Notes under the pieces: model-generated | Database searches by the model: none | Seen by the model: only the letters and a program-made list of their open reading frames with translations | Told to the model about the DNA's origin: nothing | Source: a virus | DNA: 29,485 nucleotides | Strand: one strand, 5' to 3' | Virus record (IMG/VR): IMGVR_UViG_3300030060_000673 | Span: 1-29,485 of that record | Made by a program: the position numbers and the translations under genes | In this document: positions 1 through 5,522 of the stretch, in pieces | Position numbering within the stretch: position 1 is the stretch's first letter | Layout of the letters: every line of letters begins with the position of its first letter

Positions 1-287
1 TTTATTTCTTCTATGTGATTATTTAAACGCCTAGAATAAAAACAGCCGTCCTCAATGACAAATAAGTCAAAGTCTTCTATAACTTGTTTTAACATAGCTG
101 TATCACATTGTAAGCCATAAGCTAAAATGTCATACTGGCTAGTGCATATTTTATTTTCTTCTGTGAATAACAATTCTAATACCGCCCAGAACAAACCATA
201 CCCAGCATAGCCAAGAGTGCTACGCAATTTTATGATTCTTATGTCCAAACGTGCCGAAGAATCGTGATTGAAATAAGTTTTTTTCAT
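1..287 (-). CDS. Replication protein N-terminal domain, partial (second allele)
   Basis: The start codon (ATG, complement of 285-287) lies inside the window and the frame runs open off the left edge, giving about 95 residues. It encodes the same Lin1244/Lin1753-like N-terminal domain as the complete gene at 28534-29286: MKKTYFNHDS start, then a conserved IEDFDLFVIEDGCFYSRRLN stretch. The two proteins differ at roughly 22 of 95 residues, mostly conservative changes. DNA alignment is gap-free at an offset of 28,999. I read this as the other end of a circular or redundant genome carrying a variant allele rather than a broken paralogue, because both frames are intact and differences are protein-compatible. 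Confidence 0.8.
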   Translation of the reverse strand, partial: MKKTYFNHDSSARLDIRIIKLRSTLGYAGYGLFWAVLELLFTEENKICTSQYDILAYGLQCDTAMLKQVIEDFDLFVIEDGCFYSRRLNNHIEEI

Positions 288-301
288 ATTGTATAAATAA
301 T

Positions 302-363
302 GATAGTGCCTATGCTAACAGAAAAGTATAACATATAAAACAAGTAATAACATAGACACTATC
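302..363 (-). promoter_or_regulatory. 13-bp inverted repeat upstream of the replication gene
   Basis: Arms at 302-314 (GATAGTGCCTATG) and 351-363 (CATAGACACTATC) enclose a 36-nt AT-rich loop, in the 84-nt gap between the DUF3127 gene and the replication-protein start. In the minus-strand RNA the single mismatch becomes a G-U pair. The right-end copy (29301-29362) has a fully paired stem. There is no U-tract directly after it, so it is not a typical terminator. It may be a leader-RNA structure, a replication-protein binding site or an origin element. Confidence 0.6.
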
Positions 364-371
364 GGAGTTAA

Positions 372-686
372 CTAAAATGGTGTGTTTTCTGTAATTTGAT
401 AATTTATGTCGTCTTCAACTCTAATATCTTTAATCATTAAAGTTGTGAAGAATTTATCTTTCCATTGATTACATCTAATATAGAAATCAATTTGAGCAAA
501 TTTATCAACCTTTATACTTTTTCTTCTAACATCTATTGATGCTTTGCCAAATATTTCAAAATGATATTTGTTTTCAAAGTCTGTGTCATCTTCTATTGTG
601 ATGTACATTTTTTCAGCTTGATCTCCACTTTTAAGTGTAATCATTTCATTTTTTATGTCTATTATTTTTCCTCTTATGCTATACAT
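372..686 (-). CDS. DUF3127-like OB-fold (SSB-like) protein
   Basis: This 104-residue protein has the layout of the DUF3127 family found in Bacteroidota and their phages. It opens with a MYSIRGKIIDI strand, continues through an FEIFG segment, and has an FAQIDFYIRCNQWKDKFFTTL core in which aromatic and basic residues alternate as in OB-fold nucleic-acid binders. The family is thought to bind single-stranded DNA, so the inferred role is protecting replication or recombination intermediates. It lies 11 nt downstream of an annealing-like gene and directly upstream of the replication-protein gene, which fits a DNA-metabolism operon. The family call is by pattern. A truncated second copy sits at the right edge. 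Confidence 0.6.
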   Translation of the reverse strand: MYSIRGKIIDIKNEMITLKSGDQAEKMYITIEDDTDFENKYHFEIFGKASIDVRRKSIKVDKFAQIDFYIRCNQWKDKFFTTLMIKDIRVEDDINYQITENTPF

Positions 687-697
687 ATCTATTTATT

Positions 698-1102
698 TTA
701 TTGATTATTATTTCTTTTAAATTGTTCGCTTTCATCTTCGCCAAAATGTCCTAAAGCTGATAGTCCGACGAGCTTGAGACACGCTCTACTCATTGAACGC
801 TTTTCTGCCATTTCCATCACATACCAACTACTCGTGTTTCCGTCTTGATAGCTAGTTCCCTTTTTAGCACTACCAAACGTTTGTACTTTTTTATCAGCAT
901 ATTTTGCAAGTGCCTTAACACAAGCAAAGTTTTCTTCACATTTGATAACTTCATATTCAATTTGAATATTATTATTAGCCATGATTTTTTCAATACCAGC
1001 TCTAGTAATAATTTTATAGTGCTGATGTGAAAATACATCTTCTTCTGTTAGATTATTTTCTATATATAATCTATTTAATAATTCTTTTCGTGTTTCTTTC
1101 AT
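698..1102 (-). CDS. Putative single-strand annealing (ERF/Rad52-like) protein
   Basis: A 134-residue protein with a conserved-looking middle (HYKIITRAGIEKI) and a C-terminal helix MAEKRSMSRACLKLVG at about residues 97-112. That helix resembles the AEKRAxxRAVLKL segment I know from ERF-like annealing proteins and related Bacteroidota phage proteins. It ends in a short acidic and polar tail. The gene begins 2 nt after the HTH gene's stop and is followed by an OB-fold protein, a typical recombination pairing. The annealing function is inferred from this motif and the context. It may instead belong to an uncharacterised conserved phage family. Confidence 0.45.
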   Translation of the reverse strand: MKETRKELLNRLYIENNLTEEDVFSHQHYKIITRAGIEKIMANNNIQIEYEVIKCEENFACVKALAKYADKKVQTFGSAKKGTSYQDGNTSSWYVMEMAEKRSMSRACLKLVGLSALGHFGEDESEQFKRNNNQ

Positions 1103-1104
1103 AA

Positions 1105-1314
1105 TTAAAATGGTTTTATAAATTTAACAACATCTAAATTAATTAGTTCACAAAGTTGCTCAAGCTCATTAACACGCATGGTGTCTGGCTCTTTAAGTCT
1201 TTTTAATGTTGTTGGATAGCTCCAGCCAAGTCTATTGGCTAAAGTTCTCTTGTTAATTTCTATTGCTGACATAGCTATTCTAATAACTTGTTTGCGTTGT
1301 TGTTTACTATTCAT
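1105..1314 (-). CDS. Small helix-turn-helix DNA-binding protein
   Basis: This is a 69-residue, basic, all-helical protein. Residues about 23-43 (RTLANRLGWSYPTTLKRLKE) fit a helix-turn-helix in which the second helix reads the DNA, followed by a helix ending in LINLDVVKFIKPF. It is the first gene of the minus-strand series and faces the plus-strand genes across a 185-bp region with promoter-like elements on both strands and an inverted repeat. A Cro/repressor-like control role is therefore plausible. The phage lacks an integrase in this window, so a classical lysogeny switch is not demonstrated. Short XRE-like or MerR-like folds cannot be told apart by eye. Confidence 0.6.
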   Translation of the reverse strand: MNSKQQRKQVIRIAMSAIEINKRTLANRLGWSYPTTLKRLKEPDTMRVNELEQLCELINLDVVKFIKPF

Positions 1315-1336
1315 GTAATAAGTTTTTAAATTATTT

Positions 1337-1365
1337 CACAATTATAATCATTATTTTAACACAAA
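1337..1365 (-). promoter_or_regulatory. Candidate promoter for the minus-strand early genes
   Basis: On the minus strand TTTG (complement of 1362-1365) is followed after 17 nt by TAATTGTG (complement of 1337-1344), one mismatch from the Bacteroidota -7 consensus TAnnTTTG. The site lies 23 nt before the HTH start codon at 1314. Bacteroidota promoters usually have TTTG and TAnnTTTG about 19 nt apart, so this is a reasonable but unproven match. Confidence 0.4.
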
Positions 1366-1385
1366 ATAAAAATAAAGACAATAGT

Positions 1386-1408
1386 TATTAACAATGGTGG
1401 TGTTGATA
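1386..1408. promoter_or_regulatory. Candidate operator (8-nt inverted repeat)
   Basis: TATTAACA (1386-1393) and TGTTGATA (1401-1408) are near-perfect inverted repeats with one mismatch and a 7-nt spacer, midway between two outward-facing promoter candidates. The adjacent HTH protein, or the plus-strand HTH protein (2086-2319), could bind here. The sequence is AT-rich, so chance is possible. Confidence 0.3.
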
Positions 1409-1449
1409 AATTAATATAAACGTTTATAAAAAGTAAAGATTTTTTTACA

Positions 1450-1457
1450 TATATTTG
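1450..1457 (+). promoter_or_regulatory. Candidate -7 promoter element for the plus-strand genes
   Basis: TATATTTG exactly matches the Bacteroidota -7 consensus TAnnTTTG and lies 43 nt before the ATG at 1500. A clear TTTG -33 element is missing; GTTTA at 1422-1426 is the nearest, with a 23-nt spacer. It likely drives the three plus-strand genes. Confidence 0.45.
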
Positions 1458-1499
1458 TGTCATACAATTAAAACAAGTATTAAATTTAAATTATAAATT

Positions 1500-1847
1500 A
1501 TGACTACAATATATAAACAAATTAAACTAAATGTAACACAATTAGCTACCTCTATGGTATTAATAGATAATTACATCAAAGAAGAAAACGAAATGATAGA
1601 AATATACATCAATAGATTAAATAGTTCTTCTAGTACAGATGAAGTCAATTTTTATCAAGATTTAGTTAAGGAAATGAAAGACAAAGTTAAATCAATGATT
1701 AGCTTAAAAAAAGAAATGGAAGACGTTGAGTTTACTACTAAACACGACTTGTATGTTCAAAAAGATGGCAAAATTCTTTATACTGAAAACGAGTTACAAG
1801 ATATGCAAAGAGAAGCAATAGATAAAGGAGAGCATTTAAATAAATAA
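1500..1847 (+). CDS. Hypothetical protein, helical
   Basis: I do not recognise this 115-residue protein. It is rich in Glu, Lys and Ile and predicted by eye to be mostly helical, with a coiled-coil-like stretch at residues about 25-75. The C-terminal part is more mixed and ends in a polar NELQDMQREAIDKGEHLNK tail. It is the first gene of a three-gene plus-strand group, divergent from the rest of the phage. A TATATTTG element lies 43 nt upstream and the next gene begins 2 nt after its stop. Position next to a control region suggests an early or host-takeover role, but nothing in the sequence proves it. Confidence 0.6.
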   Translation: MTTIYKQIKLNVTQLATSMVLIDNYIKEENEMIEIYINRLNSSSSTDEVNFYQDLVKEMKDKVKSMISLKKEMEDVEFTTKHDLYVQKDGKILYTENELQDMQREAIDKGEHLNK

Positions 1848-1849
1848 TT

Positions 1850-2089
1850 ATGATAAAAGAATATATTATAACTGGCGACGGCTATTACAACTCAAGAGTA
1901 GCTAGTCCAATATCTTTAGAACAAATTGGCGACGTAGAGTGGAAGAAAGGAGCTATCCATTTTAAAGGCACAGAAAAACAATTAGAAGCCTTTATAGATA
2001 CTTTATTTGAAGACGAAACCTATTTTAAATATAGAGATCATTTTGAAAAAGAAAAATATAATAACCTTAAAAGAATATCAATATTATGA
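1850..2089 (+). CDS. Hypothetical protein
   Basis: A 79-residue, acidic protein with no domain I recognise. The N-terminal half looks like alternating strands (EYIITGDGYY, GAIHFKG) and the C-terminal half is helical (EKQLEAFIDTLFEDE). The start is 2 nt after the preceding stop and its end overlaps the next start by 4 nt (ATGA), so the three plus-strand genes are probably translated from one message. The intact frame and tight packing support a real gene. Function is unknown. Confidence 0.55.
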   Translation: MIKEYIITGDGYYNSRVASPISLEQIGDVEWKKGAIHFKGTEKQLEAFIDTLFEDETYFKYRDHFEKEKYNNLKRISIL

Positions 2090-2319
2090 AATCAACACAC
2101 TTAACTAGAACACTAGACTATTTAAATGAATTTGGAAGCATAACAACATTAGATGCTTTTAGAGACTTAGGAAATACGAGATTGTCTTCTACCATTTTTT
2201 TACTTAGAAAAAAAGGATATAACATTGTAAGTGATGAAGTAGAAGTTCCAACAAGATTTTTGCTAGACAATGGAGATAGAAAGTTCACGCAAGTAGTTCG
2301 TTATCGACTAATTGCATAG
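2086..2319 (+). CDS. Helix-turn-helix protein (HTH_39-like)
   Basis: A 77-residue protein that fits the winged-helix family seen in many phages as HTH_39. Helix one is TRTLDYLNEFGSI, the turn and recognition helix are TTLDAFRDLGNTRLSSTIFLLRK (about residues 20-42), then KGYNI, and a C-terminal strand ends in YRLI. In relatives the GSIT-AxxDLG-TRLSxxIxxLRxxGY pattern is characteristic. It probably binds DNA as a small transcription factor. It overlaps the previous gene by 4 nt. It ends the plus-strand group, converging on the minus-strand series after about 24 nt. Confidence 0.65.
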   Translation: MKSTHLTRTLDYLNEFGSITTLDAFRDLGNTRLSSTIFLLRKKGYNIVSDEVEVPTRFLLDNGDRKFTQVVRYRLIA

Positions 2320-2343
2320 CCAAGAGAATATATATACCCCCTT

Positions 2344-2475
2344 TTATTTTTTCTTTAAATTCTTTACTAAAACTTTAAAGTCTTCTCGCATAGTTTTTAT
2401 GTCATAAACTTTGTTATTGTTTTTGTCATAAGTATAATATGCACCGAGTTTTAGTTTCTCTTTATAAATATTCAT
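2344..2475 (-). CDS. Small hypothetical protein (43 aa)
   Basis: A short minus-strand frame of 43 codons starts at the ATG complementing 2473-2475, 12 nt after the phosphoesterase stop. It encodes a lysine- and tyrosine-rich peptide (MNIYKEKLKLGAYYTYDKNN start, VLVKNLKKK end) with a net positive charge and no membrane segment. It would be the last gene of the long minus-strand series and ends 24 nt from the convergent plus-strand gene. The composition is amino-acid-like rather than random, but the length limits confidence. No function is suggested. Confidence 0.4.
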   Translation of the reverse strand: MNIYKEKLKLGAYYTYDKNNNKVYDIKTMREDFKVLVKNLKKK

Positions 2476-2479
2476 ATTA

Positions 2480-2487
2480 CAAATATA
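2480..2487 (-). promoter_or_regulatory. Possible -7 element before the 43-aa gene
   Basis: The minus strand reads TATATTTG here, a perfect TAnnTTTG match, ending 4 nt before the ATG at 2475. A transcript from it would be leaderless or nearly so. No good TTTG lies at the right upstream distance, so it may be chance in AT-rich DNA. Confidence 0.25.
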
Positions 2488-3264
2488 TTAATTTATTTTA
2501 CCATTCCAACGTCCTCCCTTTTCTAGTACCATAGGCAATAGCTTTGGCTGTCCGTTTATTATTATTCCACAACCTAAGATCACTCTAGCACTATTTACCT
2601 TATTATAGGCATAGGCTCTGGAATTATCGTCTATTAAACAACCTACCATCATGCTCCAGTTTAAATTCATGGGATTGCTAGTGTAACCAATTTCAAAACA
2701 AGTATGATAGTGTCCTTGTATCACACACATTCCCATCTCTTTTGCTAAAGCTAAGCCGTTCTTTTTCATTCCATGTGTCATAAATACTGTCTGTCCATTG
2801 TTCATTGTGTGCTTATAGTCTGCGTACCATTTCCAGCCTTTACCTACGCCAATAACTTCGTTATAGTCTTTTAACATATAGTTTGGTATTCCATGCGTTT
2901 TAGAGCGTCTGTAAAGCATAGAGCCATGATTAGAGTGGACAAGTGTCATTTCTGGAAATATCTCCTCTAGCTCTTTAAAAACCTTACGAGCTTTAAGAGT
3001 TTCGTTGTGCTGTGTGTCTAGCTCTTGTTCCTTCTCATGATATGACAATCCGTGGAAATCTGCCTCGTCTCCAGAGTTCCAAACTAACGTTGGCTTGTAG
3101 TATTCTTTTATAGCTTTTAAAAAACGAATTGAATCTTGGTGGTGGTATGGAATATGCAAGTCAGAGATAACTAAAATTATCTCATTTTCTTTTTGTCTTG
3201 ACTCTTTGACCTTGTCGTGTTCTGACTTGGTTAGCCTTAGACGATATGTTTTTTTATCTTTTAT
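2488..3264 (-). CDS. Calcineurin-like metallophosphoesterase with non-standard start
   Basis: The reading frame contains the full metallophosphoesterase motif series in order: ISDLH (DxH), SGDEAD (GD), SNHG, THG and GHYH, which bind two metal ions. ATG is absent. TTG at 3159 falls inside the first motif and would remove the catalytic Asp. Upstream the frame is open for 35 more codons with family-like sequence (YRLRLTKSEHDKVKESRQ) but no ATG, GTG or TTG, up to ATA at 3264. That ATA overlaps the holin stop as ATAA, exactly where an ATGA junction would be expected. I therefore set the start at ATA (about 258 aa). It could hydrolyse nucleotides, nucleic acid ends or phospho-sugars; the substrate is unknown. 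Confidence 0.7.
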   Translation of the reverse strand: MKDKKTYRLRLTKSEHDKVKESRQKENEIILVISDLHIPYHHQDSIRFLKAIKEYYKPTLVWNSGDEADFHGLSYHEKEQELDTQHNETLKARKVFKELEEIFPEMTLVHSNHGSMLYRRSKTHGIPNYMLKDYNEVIGVGKGWKWYADYKHTMNNGQTVFMTHGMKKNGLALAKEMGMCVIQGHYHTCFEIGYTSNPMNLNWSMMVGCLIDDNSRAYAYNKVNSARVILGCGIIINGQPKLLPMVLEKGGRWNGKIN

Positions 3265-3635
3265 TTTCTTTTAATTTTCTCAAATGACCTTCCAGCAAAA
3301 TAAGCTGAATAAACACACAATAAAAGTGTCTGATAAATTGGAACATAAGCTGGCGATATTTGGAACTCGCCAATGTTTCCGTCAAACACTGATATAACCA
3401 CAAACACGAAGGTCAAAAAAATTAATGTTAGTGGTCTAATATTTGCTGGCAACCAACCAGCTTTAGCGTCAGCCTCCCAACGCCTTGTGACTTGTTGTTG
3501 TGCGTTAGACTCAGCGTTAGCTAAGATTTCACGCATCTTATTTTTTAAAGCCAACTTCTCCTCTTTAGTTGTCACTACCTCGTCAATAATTTCTGAGGCG
3601 TTTCCAATTAGTGATTTAAAGATTCCTTGTAGCAT
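3261..3635 (-). CDS. Holin of the 3TM family
   Basis: This 124-residue protein matches the GTA/3TM holin family layout. An amphipathic N-terminal helix region (TTKEEKLALKNKMREIL) is followed by the signature QVTRRWEADAKAGWLPANIRP. A membrane segment follows at about 67-85 and a second at about 98-115, ending in a basic KIKRK tail. Holins form inner-membrane lesions that let endolysin reach the peptidoglycan. The neighbouring M15 peptidase gene, which overlaps by 1 nt, supports the lysis role. The stop TAA overlaps the presumed ATA start of the phosphoesterase downstream. The call rests on the signature and topology. Confidence 0.8.
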   Translation of the reverse strand: MLQGIFKSLIGNASEIIDEVVTTKEEKLALKNKMREILANAESNAQQQVTRRWEADAKAGWLPANIRPLTLIFLTFVFVVISVFDGNIGEFQISPAYVPIYQTLLLCVYSAYFAGRSFEKIKRK

Positions 3636-4144
3636 TATATTGATTTATATTCTATTAAAGGTCTATACTTAGTCTTATTGTTTTCGTCTTTGTAAGCTAC
3701 TAAAGTCTGTCGTCTATTGTCTGTAACTTTCCAACTTATGTGAATCCATGCTGGAAAGTCTGTGTCTTTTTCTGCTGTTGGAGCTGGTGTTCCAAATTCT
3801 AAGATGCACTGGTCATAGTCCAAGTCTAATTCTATTAGTGCTTTATAGATTTTAAGATTGTCCATTTTGCCACGACTAACGTGTTGACAATCAATAGCCT
3901 CATAACGACAATGTTGTGAGTTAACGCCAGAACTACCAGAAATTGCTTTACTTAGCTTAGGACTTCTATAACCGCTCGTAATTCTGATAGAGCCTATGTG
4001 ATTCCTCAATGGCTGTAAAAGATGAGCGGCTAGAAGTCTTAATTTTATAATACCTTCTTTTGTAGGCGTGTTGTCAATTCCAAGTCTTAAAGCTGTGTCA
4101 GACTTAGTTAATTCATGCAATGTAAAATTTTTAGTTAATCTCAT
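3635..4144 (-). CDS. M15-family D-Ala-D-Ala carboxypeptidase-like endolysin
   Basis: A 169-residue peptidase M15_3-like protein. The N-terminal FTLHELTKSDTA and ITSGYRSPKLS segments are family hallmarks. Zinc ligands are expected at H78 and D85 in SQHCRYEAID and at H135 in AWIHIS, with E/D residues between. The usual Gly of SQHxxGxAxD is replaced by Tyr81, an oddity in a flexible loop. These enzymes cleave peptide bonds in peptidoglycan stem peptides or cross-links. There is no signal peptide, so export would depend on the holin encoded next. It overlaps the upstream gene by 4 nt. Confidence 0.85.
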   Translation of the reverse strand: MRLTKNFTLHELTKSDTALRLGIDNTPTKEGIIKLRLLAAHLLQPLRNHIGSIRITSGYRSPKLSKAISGSSGVNSQHCRYEAIDCQHVSRGKMDNLKIYKALIELDLDYDQCILEFGTPAPTAEKDTDFPAWIHISWKVTDNRRQTLVAYKDENNKTKYRPLIEYKSI

Positions 4145-4476
4145 TCAAATTTAGCTAAATAAATTTTATCAATTACCTCTTGCAAATCATTAATAGAAAC
4201 GTCAAGCTCCATCATAATATTTGCTTCATACCTTGCAACTTCCAAATTATTGTCAAAAACTATAATTGTTGGAACAGCTAGTATGTCGTGTTTTTCTTGC
4301 TTGTCTGCATTGTGACATATTACAACGTCTTCTTTTTCGCAATCTTTTAAGTCTGCAATGTTGTAGTTGTTGTCTGCGTTCCATTCACTATTGTAGTGAA
4401 CTACTTTTACTTGAGCCATGCAAGAGCCTATTCCAAAAAATAATATGCCAAGTAATATATAAGGTAGATTTCCCAT
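4141..4476 (-). CDS. Secreted or lipoprotein thioredoxin-fold-like protein
   Basis: This 111-residue protein starts with a hydrophobic segment (about residues 5-18) followed by IGSC at 16-19, which resembles a lipobox. The remainder looks like a thioredoxin fold: KVVHYNSEW strand, a helix, VVICHNADK strand, then VPTIIVFDNN with the cis-Pro at about P69, and a final strand-helix. The redox CxxC expected after W32 is absent (WNADN), so disulfide exchange is unlikely. A binding or chaperone role in the periplasm is more plausible. It lies between a membrane protein and the endolysin gene, with 1-nt and 4-nt overlaps, in the lysis/envelope cassette. Confidence 0.5.
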   Translation of the reverse strand: MGNLPYILLGILFFGIGSCMAQVKVVHYNSEWNADNNYNIADLKDCEKEDVVICHNADKQEKHDILAVPTIIVFDNNLEVARYEANIMMELDVSINDLQEVIDKIYLAKFE

Positions 4477-4757
4477 TAGTCCATTTTATCTATTTTATCT
4501 CTCAAGTATTTCATGTCCTCTTTGATTTCTTTTACGTCTTCTTCTGTCGCTAAAATGGAAGACCTAATTAATTTGTCCTTTAGCTCAAACTCTTTTTCAC
4601 TAATAGGCATTTTCGGCAACTCTCTTGCTTCTGCTATGTCAGCTTGTAGTGTAAACCACATACCAACTAAAGTAGCTATTAGCATTGATATTCCGCCAAG
4701 TGTTTTAACACTGACTTGAAACTTAGAGTCTTCGGATAGTTCTTTCATTTGTTGCAA
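4476..4757 (-). CDS. Single-span membrane protein of the lysis cassette
   Basis: A 93-residue protein with a cytoplasmic-looking N-terminus, one transmembrane helix at about residues 17-39 (VKTLGGISMLIATLVGMWFTL), then a charged region (PISEKEFELKDKLIR) and a C-terminal coiled-coil-like helix rich in E, K and D. I know similar short proteins from lysis regions of Bacteroidota phages, but no function is established. The single span followed by a periplasmic coiled coil could suggest a spanin-like or holin-regulating role. It overlaps the upstream holin-like gene by 13 nt and joins the thioredoxin-like gene through TAATG. Confidence 0.5.
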   Translation of the reverse strand: MQQMKELSEDSKFQVSVKTLGGISMLIATLVGMWFTLQADIAEARELPKMPISEKEFELKDKLIRSSILATEEDVKEIKEDMKYLRDKIDKMD

Positions 4758-4981
4758 CTTTTATCACATTTCTTTCCAGAGAACTTTTCTACGCCACTAA
4801 TTCCAAAACAACCTAGCACAACCCAAACAAAAGAATCATAAACAAACTCGTTTATAATTAAGTCTTTGCCTATCCAGCCAGTAAGTAAATCAGCAATCAT
4901 TATTAAACACATTATTAAGAAAGCCACAAAACCAATTATAGCTTTTTCGTTCCAGTTATTGTTATCTTTAAATATATTCAT
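4745..4981 (-). CDS. Small holin-like membrane protein
   Basis: This 78-residue protein has a strong hydrophobic helix at about residues 13-37 and a second at about 47-63 (FVYDSFVWVVLGCFGISG). It ends in a basic, Cys-containing KKCDKSCNK tail. Two spans with charged ends fit a class II-like holin or antiholin. A different 3TM holin is encoded 1.1 kb downstream, so the pair could form a holin and pinholin or antiholin set. Its start overlaps the upstream stop (TAATG at 4981). Confidence 0.5.
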   Translation of the reverse strand: MNIFKDNNNWNEKAIIGFVAFLIMCLIMIADLLTGWIGKDLIINEFVYDSFVWVVLGCFGISGVEKFSGKKCDKSCNK

Positions 4982-5520
4982 TATAATTTATATTTTATTA
5001 AACCATTTTGTATGTAAATTCCTTCTGCTCTTTTTATGATTTTACCATTAAGATCATAAAGTAAGCCAGTATTTTTTGACTTGTCTAACAGCTCTTGCAT
5101 ACCACTATTGCATGGAAGTCCAGTAACGCAATCAATATATTCTGTTATAATGATTTCTTGAAACTCTACAATAGTGTCTGTTAGATATTCTGTTTGTATT
5201 ATCGTATCTGTTTGTATTATTGGCACTTCTACATAAACTGTGTCACATTCATTTTGTGGAACACATTGTTCAATTGGCGTAGGCACTGCGTCTTGTTCGT
5301 CGCTTCCGTCAACGCAATCGTTCCAGTTGTCGTTTAAATAAAACAAGCCACCAACACCATTAGGCACGCAACCCAAAGGACTATATTGTGTCCAGTTGCT
5401 AACGTCATCGCCACAATAAAAGCCATTAGCTTCGGCACAAGCTATACATAATTCTTGAAAGTCATAGTCTTGTGCAAAAGAAAACGCACTAATAAACAAT
5501 AACAACAATAATTTTTTCAT
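4981..5520 (-). CDS. Secreted Cys-rich protein, LDLa-like motif and sorting-like C-terminus
   Basis: This 179-residue protein begins with a clear signal peptide (MKKLLLLLFISAFSFAQ, cleavage near 16-17). Nine Cys residues (25, 28, 36, 51, 69, 86, 92, 131, 137) follow. NWNDCVDGSDE at 65-75 copies the calcium-binding end of an LDL-receptor class A repeat, though one of the six usual Cys is missing. Residues 95-130 are Thr/Ile-rich. The end (LYDLNGKIIKRAEGIYIQNG, then IKYKL) resembles the strand pattern of type IX secretion C-terminal sorting domains of Bacteroidota. The inferred location is periplasm or cell surface. The role is unknown, and the homology calls are by eye. Confidence 0.55.
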   Translation of the reverse strand: MKKLLLLLFISAFSFAQDYDFQELCIACAEANGFYCGDDVSNWTQYSPLGCVPNGVGGLFYLNDNWNDCVDGSDEQDAVPTPIEQCVPQNECDTVYVEVPIIQTDTIIQTEYLTDTIVEFQEIIITEYIDCVTGLPCNSGMQELLDKSKNTGLLYDLNGKIIKRAEGIYIQNGLIKYKL

Positions 5521-5522
5521 AG

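Noticed and set aside
2320-2343. Possible terminator in the convergent gap
   Set aside because: The CCCCCTTTTATTTTTT stretch is suggestive but no hairpin stem is visible next to it.
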